This document shows positions 1 through 8,681 of a DNA stretch of 64,000 nucleotides, piece by piece. This DNA comes from Vibrio gigantis (GTDB taxonomy: Bacteria > Pseudomonadota > Gammaproteobacteria > Enterobacterales > Vibrionaceae). Numbering within the stretch: the stretch's first letter is position 1; every line of letters starts with the position of its first letter. A program made the translations under genes and the position numbers. The notes under the pieces are model-generated. The model made no database searches and was not told the origin of the DNA. It worked only from the letters and a program-made list of their open reading frames with translations. The stretch lies in the NCBI RefSeq assembly GCF_024347515.1, contig NZ_AP025492.1, positions 2,232,001 through 2,296,000 on the forward strand. Reading direction: 5' to 3'.

Positions 1-1086
1 CGCATGTTCAACCAAACCGTCTCTTTCGATGATTTCTAACGCTTTCGCACCAGACACCATTGCCAGTTGGTTACCACGGAAAGTACCCGTGTGTTCACCC
101 GCTTTCCAAGTATCGATGCTCTTATCGAATACCAGCAGCGACATAGGCAGCCCGCCACCAATCGCTTTAGATAGACATAAGATATCAGGATTAACGCCTG
201 ACTCTTCAAACGCGAATCGATGACCTGTTTTGCCAACACCACACTGGATTTCATCAAAAATCAGTAGGATGCCATGTTCATCACAGATGCGACGTAAACC
301 TTGTAACCAAGAGGCCGGAGCTGGAATCACACCGCCCTCACCTTGTACAGGTTCAACGATCATCGCAGCTGGTTTCATGATGCCAGACTCATCGTCATTC
401 AACATACGCTCGATGTAACGAATGCTCGCGTTGGCGCCCGCTTCACCACCAATGCCAAACGGGCAGCGCAGGTTGTATGGGAAAGGCATAAAGTGCACAT
501 CAGACATCAAGCCGCTACGACGTTCTTTAGTGCCGAGGTTACCCATCATGCCCATGGTGCCGTTGGTCATGCCATGGTAAGCACCACGGAAAGCAAACAT
601 GGTGTTACGACCTGTAGTTTGCTTCGCTAGCTTGATTGCCGCTTCAACAGCATCAGCGCCTGATGGGCCACAGAATTGAAGAACCGAGTTATCTGAAAAG
701 TCTTGAGGAAGAAAAGCTTTAACTCGCTTGATAAACGTCTCTTTTGCTTGAGTCGTGATATCAAGAGTTTGGTATGGTAAACCAGAATCAAGTTGATCTT
801 TGAGCGCTTGGTTAATTTCTGGGTGGTTGTAACCCAAAGAAAGTGTACCAGCACCGGCTAAGCAATCGAGAAAGAGTTGGCCACGAGTATCTTCAACTAA
901 AGCACCACATGCTCTTTTAATAGCAATAGGCAGGCGTCTTGGGTATGAACGAACATCCGACTCATGCTGTTCTTGCTCAAGCAAAATAGCATCAGGTGTT
1001 AGGTCGTACGTTCCCTCTAAGATAGGAACCATAGTTGAAAATGAATTTGCGATAGTATTGATATCGACTTCAAAGGCGGTAGTCAT
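1..1086 (-). CDS. dat: Diaminobutyrate--2-oxoglutarate aminotransferase, 3'-truncated by the window edge
   Basis: The reverse strand reads open for 362 codons from an ATG at 1086 to the window edge, with AGGGGA about 6 bases ahead of the start. The protein begins MTTAFEVDINTIANSF and has class III PLP aminotransferase features: the glycine-rich FCGPSGADAVEAAIKLAK segment, the AYHGMT motif, IFDEIQCGVGKTG and the PLP-lysine motif LSKAIGGGLP. The family makes L-2,4-diaminobutyrate from aspartate semialdehyde and glutamate. In vibrios this feeds norspermidine synthesis, and Dat is often fused to the decarboxylase Ddc; that C-terminal half would lie outside the window. The long N-terminal extension and the SDVRSYPRRLP segment resemble Dat more than ectoine-pathway EctB, so I favour Dat. 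Whether the gene is fused is unknown here. Confidence 0.85.
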   Translation of the reverse strand, partial: MTTAFEVDINTIANSFSTMVPILEGTYDLTPDAILLEQEQHESDVRSYPRRLPIAIKRACGALVEDTRGQLFLDCLAGAGTLSLGYNHPEINQALKDQLDSGLPYQTLDITTQAKETFIKRVKAFLPQDFSDNSVLQFCGPSGADAVEAAIKLAKQTTGRNTMFAFRGAYHGMTNGTMGMMGNLGTKERRSGLMSDVHFMPFPYNLRCPFGIGGEAGANASIRYIERMLNDDESGIMKPAAMIVEPVQGEGGVIPAPASWLQGLRRICDEHGILLIFDEIQCGVGKTGHRFAFEESGVNPDILCLSKAIGGGLPMSLLVFDKSIDTWKAGEHTGTFRGNQLAMVSGAKALEIIERDGLVEHA

Positions 1087-1945
1087 AAAAGTCCCCTTGA
1101 ATGTGTTCATACTCACCTCCATCAGACGCAATTGCACACCGTCCCTCTATTGATTTAGAGAGAACTCATAGTGAAACACGCGTATTGTCTAGAAATGAGA
1201 TATAGCTGTACGCTCGCATAAGTCAAATGACGAATACGAAATTAGGCCGTCTTAAGACAGCGAAAAATTATTAGCGAGAGCTCAAGGTTCAGTAATGCTA
1301 CTGTTTTGAAGAATTGGACATTTTTGCAGGATCGGGCAGCTATGAGGAGCTGATCCCTTTGGAAATGCAGAGCTGATTAGCAATGTTGTAGTTAGTATGT
1401 TCAATGTTGGGTTTCCCATTAGCATGGCGAACTGCGCCATAAGTATCCCGTCTATCAGCTAAAGAACTAGCCGATACCTACCCTACGTAATGTCCCAATC
1501 AGCAAGAATGGTCACTACGCGTATCCCCCAGAAGCAATCACGGCTCTTTTTGAGCATCGGTCATTCCGAGATTGCGCGGGAAAGTAACATAAAGTGAAAC
1601 GAACTATCAATAGTTTTTAATGATGGCTTAATAAATAACGGAAGTGACGGAAAGATCGTTGAAAATATCATCAGTGCGGACTTTCATGATAGAGACCCCC
1701 GATTCGCTCGTTCCTCACGCCCGAGGATGACGGTGTGGGGGGTTATAACCATTGCTAGAGAAGCTTTGAGCCATTGTACCTTTCCGTCATTCCCTAGAAC
1801 GAGGAACGAATTCATAGCGAATCTCGCTTTTAAAAGCTGAGTGATATAAACGTATTTGATAGCGGAGGTTTTGATATAAAAATGATGCTTGGGCGCAGGT
1901 TCGAAGAAATGAATACAGATATGGAAACGCTGAACGGCAGAAACC
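1087..1945. other. Gene-poor intergenic region between dat and the tRNA operon
   Basis: About 860 bases with no ORF that looks real. The dat promoter must lie in the left part. I see a 10-base perfect palindrome GTCTTAAGAC at 1249-1258, a weak hairpin near 1329-1353 (GGAT/ATCC with CAGCT/AGCTG inside), and the inverted repeat element at 1700-1827. The minus-strand reading frame over 1684-1947 runs across that repeat and is probably spurious. No family of small RNA was recognised. Confidence 0.6.
1700..1827. repeat. Imperfect inverted repeat, likely a dispersed intergenic element
   Basis: The left arm at 1700-1733 carries GATTCGCT, CGTTCCT and GAGGATGACGG. The right arm at 1784-1827 is its imperfect inverse: CCGTCATTCCCTAGAACGAG, then GGAACGA and AGCGAATC. 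A half-copy-like string (GGTCATTCCGAGATTGCGCG) lies near 1559-1579. Short GTCATTCC...GGAACGA elements of this kind are commonly scattered between Vibrio genes. The 12-base palindrome GCTTTTAAAAGC begins right at the right-hand end (1826-1837). Confidence 0.6.
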
Positions 1946-1976
1946 AAAAAGCCCGAACATTTCTGTTCGGGCTTTC
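1946..1976 (-). terminator. Rho-independent terminator of the tRNA operon
   Basis: An AAAGCCCGAAC/GTTCGGGCTTT hairpin with a 6-base loop lies immediately downstream of the last tRNA-Gly. Read on the minus strand it is followed by a T run. Confidence 0.85.
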
Positions 1977-1981
1977 TAATT

Positions 1982-2057
1982 TGGAGCGATACATCGGGTT
2001 CGAACCGATGACCTCAACCTTGGCAAGGTTGCGCTCTACCAACTGAGCTAGTATCGC
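1982..2057 (-). tRNA. tRNA-Gly(GCC), second copy
   Basis: 76-nt cloverleaf. The acceptor stem is GCGATAC/GTATCGC with discriminator T and an encoded CCA. The D arm is GCTC...GAGC, the anticodon loop TTGCCAA (anticodon GCC), and the T arm ATCGG-TTCGAAC-CCGAT. It is identical to the copy at 2257-2332 and is last in the operon, just before the terminator. Confidence 0.97.
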
Positions 2058-2089
2058 ATTTGCTTTATCGAAATAAAGACTTTAATAGA

Positions 2090-2176
2090 TGGTGCCCCGG
2101 GCCGGACTTGAACCGGCACAGCGCGAACGCCGAGGGATTTTAAATCCCTTGTGTCTACCAATTCCACCACCAGGGC
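2090..2176 (-). tRNA. tRNA-Leu(TAA)
   Basis: 87-nt class II tRNA with a long variable arm. The acceptor stem begins GCCCTGG and ends CCGGGGC-ACCA with encoded CCA. The anticodon loop within GGGATTTAAAATCCC gives anticodon TAA. It sits between the two tRNA-Gly copies. E. coli carries glyW-cysT-leuZ at the same position after pgsA. Confidence 0.97.
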
Positions 2177-2256
2177 ACGCAATTCTTTATTGCGATGCCG
2201 ATTACTGAAAAGTAAAACACCATCTTAATGCTGACGCCAATCAACATTACAAAATT

Positions 2257-2332
2257 TGGAGCGATACATCGGGTTCGAACCGATGACCTCAACCTTGGCA
2301 AGGTTGCGCTCTACCAACTGAGCTAGTATCGC
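2257..2332 (-). tRNA. tRNA-Gly(GCC), first copy
   Basis: The same 76-nt sequence as the tRNA at 1982-2057, with anticodon GCC in loop TTGCCAA and encoded CCA. It lies 37 nt downstream of tRNA-Cys and 80 nt upstream of tRNA-Leu. Confidence 0.97.
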
Positions 2333-2369
2333 ATTTTCATTCATCAACTTTCTAAAATGAAAGAGAGAA

Positions 2370-2443
2370 TGGAGGCGCCTCCCGGAGTCGAACCGAGGTC
2401 CACGGATTTGCAATCCGCTGCATAGCCACTCTGCCAAGGCGCC
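2370..2443 (-). tRNA. tRNA-Cys(GCA)
   Basis: 74-nt tRNA with acceptor stem GGCGCCT/AGGCGCC, discriminator T and encoded CCA. The anticodon loop within CGGATTGCAAATCCG gives anticodon GCA. It is the first gene of the four-tRNA operon, about 52 nt after the -10 element. Confidence 0.97.
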
Positions 2444-2494
2444 TTAGTAACTCCAATCGAATCGCTCATTGCCATCCTCTTGGGTACGGGATGC

Positions 2495-2522
2495 ATTCTA
2501 CGGATTCAGACGATTGAGTCAA
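2495..2522 (-). promoter_or_regulatory. Sigma70 promoter of the tRNA operon
   Basis: On the minus strand TTGACT (2517-2522), a 16-base spacer and TAGAAT (2495-2500) are followed by a discriminator region containing GCATCCCG. A GC-rich discriminator is typical of stringently controlled stable-RNA promoters. Expression of the tRNAs independent of pgsA is inferred from this and from the pgsA terminator. Confidence 0.7.
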
Positions 2523-2680
2523 TATTATTTTTGTATTTTTAATTCGTTTGAATAGATTTCATACGAAACAGGCCAAATAGCTGACTTTATGTGCAAAAGA
2601 CACTGTGAGCAGGTTATTCAAAGGAGATCTATATCACATTAGATATCCAGTATTGATAACTTAGCCTTAGGTTAAAGATC

Positions 2681-2704
2681 AAAAAAGCGAGCCTCAGCTC
2701 GCTT
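2681..2704 (-). terminator. pgsA terminator
   Basis: AAGCGAGC/GCTCGCTT stem with a 4-base loop, followed on the minus strand by six Ts. It starts 6 bases past the pgsA stop and separates the uvrY-uvrC-pgsA unit from the tRNA genes. Confidence 0.85.
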
Positions 2705-2709
2705 CTTCA

Positions 2710-3267
2710 TCAATGATGTTTTTCGTCTAACAAATCATCTTTGGCTGCCATCAAGTATTGCGCCATCGACCAGTAGGTTAGAATCGTTGCAACATAAAGT
2801 GCGATGTAGCCAACCCAAACCATCCAATCGTCATAGCGCCAGATAAGCACCCACAATGCGAACATCTGAGAAACCGTTTTGACCTTACCGACCCAAGATA
2901 CAGCAACACTCGCGCGTTTACCTATTTCAGCCATCCATTCACGAAGCGCTGAAATGATTATCTCACGAGCTATCATAGTCACTGCTGGGATAGTCACCCA
3001 AATCGAGTGGTAATGCTCAGTAATCAGGATAAGAGCCGTAGCAACCAACACTTTGTCAGCTACCGGGTCTATGAATGCACCGAAGCGAGACGTTTGCCCT
3101 AATTTACGAGCTAGCATGCCATCTAGCCAGTCAGTGAAACCCGCTACCCAAAACACCATTGCAGCAGCAAAAGGAGCCCATTGATAAGGTAGATAGAAAA
3201 CGACAACGAATACTGGGATCAAAAATAGTCTCAGTAAGGACAAAATGTTAGGTATATTCAAACGCAT
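2710..3267 (-). CDS. pgsA: CDP-diacylglycerol--glycerol-3-phosphate 3-phosphatidyltransferase
   Basis: 185 aa, the normal length for PgsA. This inner-membrane enzyme transfers a phosphatidyl group from CDP-diacylglycerol to sn-glycerol-3-phosphate, making phosphatidylglycerol phosphate, the first committed step to phosphatidylglycerol and cardiolipin. The CDP-alcohol phosphatidyltransferase signature DG-x2-AR-x8-G-x3-D-x3-D is intact around residues 49-71 ([11 protein letters not shown] ... [10 protein letters not shown]). Several hydrophobic helices surround it, beginning with a segment at residues 7-28. It follows uvrC by 46 nt on the same strand and is closed by a hairpin terminator. The order uvrY-uvrC-pgsA-tRNA is the same as in E. 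coli and other vibrios. Confidence 0.96.
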   Translation of the reverse strand: MRLNIPNILSLLRLFLIPVFVVVFYLPYQWAPFAAAMVFWVAGFTDWLDGMLARKLGQTSRFGAFIDPVADKVLVATALILITEHYHSIWVTIPAVTMIAREIIISALREWMAEIGKRASVAVSWVGKVKTVSQMFALWVLIWRYDDWMVWVGYIALYVATILTYWSMAQYLMAAKDDLLDEKHH

Positions 3268-3313
3268 ATTATTGGGCTCTTATTAATTGCGCTTTAATGG
3301 TGCGGGATTTTTA

Positions 3314-5146
3314 CTATTGTTTCAATGCTTGATAAATGTTTTCTGCCAAAGAATGACTAATGCCCGGCACTTTGGCTATTTCTTCGACAGTTGCACGCTT
3401 AAGTTCTTGTAAGCCACCCATATATTTCAACAAAGCTTGACGACGCTTTGGCCCTACCCCTTCAATTCCTTCCAAAGCACTGGTTCTTCGCGTTTTACCA
3501 CGTTTCGCCCTATGCCCTGCAATCGCGTGATTATGGCTTTCGTCACGGATGTGTTGGATAAGGTGCAGCGCTGGTGCATCACTTGGTAAGTTAAACTCTT
3601 CACCTTCTAGGGTTACCAAGGTCTCTAAACCAGGTTTACGGGTCACCCCTTTCGCAATACCCATCATTCTCGGTCTAAACGGCCAATCACCCCAATATTG
3701 GGAAATTATCTCATGAGCGCGGTTAAGCTGCCCTTTACCACCATCGATGAAGATGATGTCTGGGATTTTGTCTACATCGAGTTGCTTCGAATAACGTCTC
3801 TCAAGTGCCTGTGCCATTGCCGCGTAATCATCACCACCGGTAATGCCCGTAATGTTGTAACGGCGGTATTCTGGTTTCACAGGGCCTTCCTGATTGAACA
3901 CTACACAAGACGCAATCGTGCTTTCACCCATGGTATGACTGATATCGAAACATTCCATGCGTTTAATCGCATCCATCGACAGCACTTCTTGTAGCTCTTT
4001 GAAGCGCTGATTAATCGTCATCTTGTGATTAATCTTGGTCGTAATTGCCGTTAACGCATTGGTGTTCGACAATTTAAGGTAACGCCCACGAGTACCAGAG
4101 GGATTAGTGTTGAAATGGATTTTACGACCTGCAACCTCACACAAAGCTTCTTGGATCGGTGTGACGTCTTCCATTAAATCCGCGTTCAAAATCAAACGGG
4201 TTGGGATGGTTCTCGCTTCATTATGCGCTAAGTAATACTGGCTTAAAAAGCTCGAAAAGACCTCTTCGCGTACCGTATTGTTTGGAATCTTAGGAAAGTG
4301 GCTTCGGCTACCTAAGACTTTGCCTTGGCGGATCATCAAGATATGAATACACGCCACGCCATTCTCTTGAGCAAAGCCCAACACATCCATATCTTCCATA
4401 GAGTCGTCAGATACATACTGTTGTTCTTGCACACGTCGAATCGCTTGGATTTGATCGCGGAAAGCAGCAGCTTGTTCAAAGCGAAGCTCTCGGCTTGCCT
4501 TGTCCATTTTTTCGATAAGCGTTTCAAGGACGAGCTTGTCTTTCCCTTGCAGGAACAAACGAACATAGTCGATAAGCTCACTGTACTCTTCATCAGAGAT
4601 GATCGAACTGACACATGGCGCAGCGCAACGACCAATTTGATACATCAAGCATGGACGTGTTCTGTTGGCATAAACCGTGTCTTCACACTGACGAGCAGGA
4701 AAGATTTTTTGAATTAGGTGTAGCGTCTCACGCACAGCGCCGGAGTCAGGATAAGGACCAAAGTATTCACCCTTTTTCTTTTTAGCACCACGGTGCATCG
4801 ACAAACGAGGATGCTTGTGACCGCTAATAAAGATATAGGGATACGACTTATCATCACGCAGAAGTACGTTGTATTTAGGTAAGTACTGCTTGATGTAGTT
4901 GTGCTCAAGAATGAGCGCTTCTGTTTCCGTGTGCGTTACGGTGACATCGATCTTGTCAATATTACTGACTAGAGCGCGTGTTTTTTCACTGTCGACTTTT
5001 TTACGGAAATAACTGGAAAGACGTTTTTTGAGGTTCTTAGCTTTGCCGACGTAGATAACGACAGCCTCGGCGTTATACATTCGATAAACGCCGGGCTGCT
5101 CTGTTACTGTCTTGAGGAATGAGACTGAGTCAAACAAGTTGGTCAC
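3314..5146 (-). CDS. uvrC: UvrABC system protein C (excinuclease subunit)
   Basis: 610 aa, the full family length. In nucleotide excision repair UvrC makes the incisions on both sides of a lesion marked by UvrA/UvrB. The N-terminal GIY-YIG nuclease runs about residues 15-95 (GVYRMY ... [14 protein letters not shown]) and makes the 3' cut. The UVR motif that contacts UvrB is near residues 203-238 ([15 protein letters not shown]). The C-terminal half holds the RNase H-like nuclease (GECFDISH-like stretch [14 protein letters not shown] and [10 protein letters not shown]), and two helix-hairpin-helix motifs close the protein ([20 protein letters not shown]). The start lies 15 nt after the uvrY stop, so the two are cotranscribed and probably translationally coupled. 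No defects seen. Confidence 0.97.
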   Translation of the reverse strand: MTNLFDSVSFLKTVTEQPGVYRMYNAEAVVIYVGKAKNLKKRLSSYFRKKVDSEKTRALVSNIDKIDVTVTHTETEALILEHNYIKQYLPKYNVLLRDDKSYPYIFISGHKHPRLSMHRGAKKKKGEYFGPYPDSGAVRETLHLIQKIFPARQCEDTVYANRTRPCLMYQIGRCAAPCVSSIISDEEYSELIDYVRLFLQGKDKLVLETLIEKMDKASRELRFEQAAAFRDQIQAIRRVQEQQYVSDDSMEDMDVLGFAQENGVACIHILMIRQGKVLGSRSHFPKIPNNTVREEVFSSFLSQYYLAHNEARTIPTRLILNADLMEDVTPIQEALCEVAGRKIHFNTNPSGTRGRYLKLSNTNALTAITTKINHKMTINQRFKELQEVLSMDAIKRMECFDISHTMGESTIASCVVFNQEGPVKPEYRRYNITGITGGDDYAAMAQALERRYSKQLDVDKIPDIIFIDGGKGQLNRAHEIISQYWGDWPFRPRMMGIAKGVTRKPGLETLVTLEGEEFNLPSDAPALHLIQHIRDESHNHAIAGHRAKRGKTRRTSALEGIEGVGPKRRQALLKYMGGLQELKRATVEEIAKVPGISHSLAENIYQALKQ

Positions 5147-5161
5147 TATACGATCTCAGTG

Positions 5162-5806
5162 TTAAAGGGTCTCAGTGTCTAACATTCCATGTCTAATCGC
5201 TAAATGCGTCAGCTCTACATCGCCACTGATATCCAACTTGCTGAACAAGCGGTAGCGGTAACTGTTGACTGTTTTAGGACTTAGATTGAGTTGTTCTGAA
5301 ATATCCGTCACTTTCTGACCTTTGGTAATCATCATCATGATTTGAAGTTCACGTTCAGATAAGTCTGCGAATGGATTTTCAGACGCAGGCGAGAATTGGC
5401 TCAAAGCCATCTGCTGCGCAATTTCTGGTGAAATGTATCGTTGGCCACTGTTGACCACTCGAATTGCATTGACCATTTCATCCGGACCTGCACCTTTAGT
5501 AAGGTAACCAGCAGCTCCAGCTTGCATCACTTTAGTTGGAAACGGATTTTCCGTATGAACAGTTAAAACGATGATTTTAACATCAGGGTTGAAACGCAAG
5601 ATCTTCTTGGTTGCTTCTAAGCCACCAATACCAGGCATATTCATATCCATCAAAATAACGTCAGTATTATTAGTACGACACCATTTTGCAGCATCTTCAC
5701 CGCTTTCAGCTTCCCCTGCTACGTTCATTCCACGGACGTCTTCAATAATACGTCGTATCCCTGTGCGAACCAGCTCGTGATCATCTACAAGGAAAACATT
5801 TATCAA
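5162..5806 (-). CDS. uvrY: GacA/VarA/UvrY-type response regulator
   Basis: 214 aa NarL/FixJ-family regulator. The receiver domain occupies residues 1-120, with acidic pocket residues near D8-D9, phosphoacceptor D54 (ILMDMNMPG) and the conserved T/K positions (VLTVHTE, LTKGA). A LuxR-type helix-turn-helix covers about 145-205 (LSERELQIMMMITKGQK ... SPKTVNSYRYRLFSKL). It is called UvrY in E. coli, GacA in pseudomonads and VarA in Vibrio. With the sensor BarA/VarS it drives transcription of CsrB-type small RNAs that titrate CsrA. Its position directly upstream of uvrC is the conserved gammaproteobacterial arrangement. It is probably read from a promoter in the AT-rich region 5807-6232. Confidence 0.95.
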   Translation of the reverse strand: MINVFLVDDHELVRTGIRRIIEDVRGMNVAGEAESGEDAAKWCRTNNTDVILMDMNMPGIGGLEATKKILRFNPDVKIIVLTVHTENPFPTKVMQAGAAGYLTKGAGPDEMVNAIRVVNSGQRYISPEIAQQMALSQFSPASENPFADLSERELQIMMMITKGQKVTDISEQLNLSPKTVNSYRYRLFSKLDISGDVELTHLAIRHGMLDTETL

Positions 5807-6232
5807 ACTTGTATCTCCACACTATTAATTGGCTCTGCAACCACTGTGTCGTTTCATCTGTTTGAAACAATAGGACAAAGGAACAGTGGATCGCAGCATT
5901 GAGTACATCTTAACTTAATTACTAAAAAAAAGCTCTGTTGAATATGTGCTGAAACACGAACTTTAGCAAGTACTTATTAACTAATAAGCTAACTAAAACA
6001 ACAAGCTTTTTCTAAAAATCAATCAGTTAAAACAACACCCAATAAAATTACATAAGATAAAGATATTTTCAATACCATTGAATAACCATTCGCAACAATT
6101 TCACTTATTTGCTTATAGAGTCCCGTTATTTGGCTCTACTAACTAGAATTTAGTTAGTATTTTTACTGCCTGTTGTGCGCAGAGGGTCGCTAGATGGTAG
6201 TATTCGATTCCCCATTTCAATAGGTTACTACA
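5807..6232. other. AT-rich divergent region between uvrY and polB
   Basis: About 425 bases of strongly AT-rich sequence that must contain the promoters for uvrY (left) and polB (right). The one clear structure is the inverted repeat at 6138-6158. I looked for an SOS box before polB and did not find one matching CTG-N10-CAG. Confidence 0.6.
6138..6158. repeat. Perfect 8-base inverted repeat upstream of polB
   Basis: ACTAACTA-GAATT-TAGTTAGT: two perfect 8-base arms around a 5-base spacer, followed by ATTTTTA on the plus strand. It lies 75 bases before the polB start. It could be an operator or a weak hairpin; the sequence does not decide. Confidence 0.6.
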
Positions 6233-8596
6233 TTGGATATTCAGCAAGGCTTTGTACTCACAAGACAAGCAAGAGATTTTTCAGGGCGCACACAAATCGA
6301 CTTGTGGTTAAGCACCCCTCAAGGCCCTACTCTGCTGACGATTCAAAATGAAAAACCTGTATTTTTCGTTGCTCAATCTGATGTCGAAGCATGTCAAACC
6401 ATCGCAAAAAAAGAGTCGATCGACTGCCAATTTAAGCCTCTAAAACTAGCCACATTCGAGCAAACACCTCTCGCCGCTTGTTACACCTCACAGTCCAGAA
6501 GTAGCTTTGGTTTGGCGCAAGCCTTTCACAACGAAGAAATCCAAACCTTTGAAAGTGATATTCGACTCGCCGATCGATTCTTGATGGAACGTTTTATAAA
6601 GGGAAGTATTGAGTTCACTGGAACGGCGGTGCAAAAGAATCAGCATCGTAGAGTCTCCAGCGCAAAATGCCGAGCAGGTGACTACTTACCCAATCTATCT
6701 GTAGTCTCGCTTGATATTGAGTGTTCGGAAAAGGGTGTGCTTTATTCTATTGGCCTAGACAGCCCGATGGACAGCCGAGTGATCATGGTCGGTGAACCAC
6801 AACAAGCCGACACCAATATCCAATGGGTTACTAACGAGAAAGCTCTACTCGAAGCAATGGTTGCTTGGTTCTCTGAATTTGATCCTGACATCATCATTGG
6901 TTGGAACGTTATCGACTTCGATTTTAGACTGCTACACAAACGTTCAGAATGGAACGAAGTGAAGCTCAACATCGGAAGAGACAATCAACCGAGCTTTTTC
7001 CGTAGTTCTGCACAAAATCAGCAAGGCTTTATCACCATCCCAGGGCGCGTTGTCTTGGATGGCATCGATATGCTCAAGACGGCAACCTATCACTTCCGTT
7101 CTTGGTCTCTCGAATCGGTATCGCAAGAGCTGCTTGGTGAAGGCAAAGACATCCATAACGTTCATGACCGTATGGATGAGATTAATCGAATGTTTAAGTT
7201 CGATAAACCTTCACTCGCTAAGTACAACCTGCAAGACTGTGTGCTGGTAAACCGCATCTTTGAGCACACTCACCTACTCGACTTCGCGATTGAACGTTCT
7301 CGATTAACCGGTGTTGAGCTGGACCGTGTTGGCGGCTCTGTTGCAGCCTTTACCAATTTATATTTACCTCAGATTCATAGAGCGGGCTATGTCGCCCCTA
7401 ACCTAGAACCAGAGAACTGGATCGCTAGCCCCGGTGGCTACGTGATGGATTCGATACCTAACCTTTACGACTCGGTTTTAGTTCTCGATTTTAAGAGCCT
7501 GTATCCATCGATCATTCGTTCGTTTTTGATTGACCCTATGGGGCTTATTGAAGGATTGAAACTGGAACTAGGTCCAGACGAAAACCAAGCGGTTGATGGT
7601 TTTCGCGGAGGACAATTCCACCGTTCTAAACACTTCTTACCTGAGATGATTGAAAACCTGTGGGCAGCACGTGATGTTGCGAAGAAGAACAACGAAAAAG
7701 CATTCTCTCAGGCGATTAAGATCATCATGAACTCATTCTATGGGGTGTTAGGTTCGTCTGGCTGCCGTTTCTTTGATACCCGATTGGCGTCATCAATTAC
7801 GATGCGCGGTCATGAGATCATGAAACAAACTAAGGTTTTGATTGAAGACAAAGGCTACCAAGTGATTTATGGGGACACGGATTCAACCTTCGTGTCTCTG
7901 AACGGCAGCTATGATCAGGAAAAAGCAGACGAGATCGGAAACGCACTGGTCGCTTACATCAACGATTGGTGGACGAATCACTTAAAAGAAACCTACAACC
8001 TGACTTCTATACTCGAATTGGAATACGAGACTCACTATCGCAAGTTTCTAATGCCAACTATTCGAGGTTCAGAAACAGGCTCGAAGAAACGTTATGCCGG
8101 ATTAATCACTCAAGGTGACCAAGAGAAGATCATCTTTAAAGGACTAGAGAGTGCACGCACCGATTGGACACCTCTCGCGCAGCAATTCCAACAAACCTTG
8201 TATGAGATGGTATTTCACGACCAAGATCCGACTGACTATGTCAGACAGTTTGTCGATGAAACCTCGGCCGGCAAGCATGATGATTTATTGGTGTATCAAA
8301 AGCGTCTGCGTCGTAAGTTACATGAATACCAAAAGAACATTCCGCCACAGGTTCGTGCAGCTCGTATGGCCGATGAAATTAATACCCAGTTAGGACGCCC
8401 TCTTCAATACCAAAACAAAGGACGTATTGAGTATTTGATTACTCTGAGTGGCCCTGAGCCCAAAGAGTATTTAAAGAGTGGTATCGATTATCAGCACTAC
8501 ATCGATAAGCAGATTAAACCCGTCGCAGAGGCAATATTGCCCTTTATTGGCTTAGATTTTGAAAGAGTCAGTGGGCAGCAGTTAGGTCTATTCTAA
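6233..8596 (+). CDS. polB: DNA polymerase II (family B)
   Basis: 787 aa from a TTG start; the N terminus MDIQQGFVLTRQARD aligns in kind with E. coli PolB (MAQAGFILTRHWRD), which supports this start over later ones. The enzyme is a proofreading polymerase used in translesion synthesis and replication restart. Exonuclease motifs are intact: Exo I LDIECSEKG (D161), Exo II GWNVIDFDFRLL and Exo III YNLQDCVLV. Polymerase motifs A (VLDFKSLYPSIIRSF, D419), B (AIKIIMNSFYGVLG) and C (IYGDTDSTFV, D548/D550) are all present, so both activities should be functional. E. coli polB is SOS-induced; no convincing LexA box is visible here. It ends in a bidirectional terminator shared with the next, convergent gene. 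Confidence 0.97.
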   Translation: MDIQQGFVLTRQARDFSGRTQIDLWLSTPQGPTLLTIQNEKPVFFVAQSDVEACQTIAKKESIDCQFKPLKLATFEQTPLAACYTSQSRSSFGLAQAFHNEEIQTFESDIRLADRFLMERFIKGSIEFTGTAVQKNQHRRVSSAKCRAGDYLPNLSVVSLDIECSEKGVLYSIGLDSPMDSRVIMVGEPQQADTNIQWVTNEKALLEAMVAWFSEFDPDIIIGWNVIDFDFRLLHKRSEWNEVKLNIGRDNQPSFFRSSAQNQQGFITIPGRVVLDGIDMLKTATYHFRSWSLESVSQELLGEGKDIHNVHDRMDEINRMFKFDKPSLAKYNLQDCVLVNRIFEHTHLLDFAIERSRLTGVELDRVGGSVAAFTNLYLPQIHRAGYVAPNLEPENWIASPGGYVMDSIPNLYDSVLVLDFKSLYPSIIRSFLIDPMGLIEGLKLELGPDENQAVDGFRGGQFHRSKHFLPEMIENLWAARDVAKKNNEKAFSQAIKIIMNSFYGVLGSSGCRFFDTRLASSITMRGHEIMKQTKVLIEDKGYQVIYGDTDSTFVSLNGSYDQEKADEIGNALVAYINDWWTNHLKETYNLTSILELEYETHYRKFLMPTIRGSETGSKKRYAGLITQGDQEKIIFKGLESARTDWTPLAQQFQQTLYEMVFHDQDPTDYVRQFVDETSAGKHDDLLVYQKRLRRKLHEYQKNIPPQVRAARMADEINTQLGRPLQYQNKGRIEYLITLSGPEPKEYLKSGIDYQHYIDKQIKPVAEAILPFIGLDFERVSGQQLGLF

Positions 8597-8622
8597 AACT
8601 ACTTTCGAGCTGTAATAGAAAC

Positions 8623-8660
8623 AAAAAAGCAGAGGAATGTTCAATTCGCTCTGCTTTTTT
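8623..8660. terminator. Bidirectional terminator between polB and the nucleotidyltransferase gene
   Basis: AAAAAAGCAGAG/CTCTGCTTTTTT, a 12-base perfect stem with a 14-base loop and T runs on both strands, lies in the gap between two convergent genes. Confidence 0.9.
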
Positions 8661-8681
8661 ATATTGATAGATTACGAAACT

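Noticed and set aside
1..1086. EctB (ectoine pathway) for the first gene
   Set aside because: The N-terminal extension and SDVRSYPRRLP-type segment resemble Dat; no ect genes are adjacent in the window.
1320..1370. CsrB-like small RNA downstream of the varA/uvrY locus
   Set aside because: There is a hairpin but no array of GGA-containing loops; not enough for a CsrB/C call.
1684..1947. Open frame of 87 codons on the minus strand
   Set aside because: It runs through the inverted repeat and non-coding sequence with no ribosome site or domain; probably a repeat-derived artefact.
6161..6180. Possible LexA box before polB
   Set aside because: CTG and CAG are seven bases apart (CCTGTTGTGCGCAGAG), not ten; not a valid SOS box.
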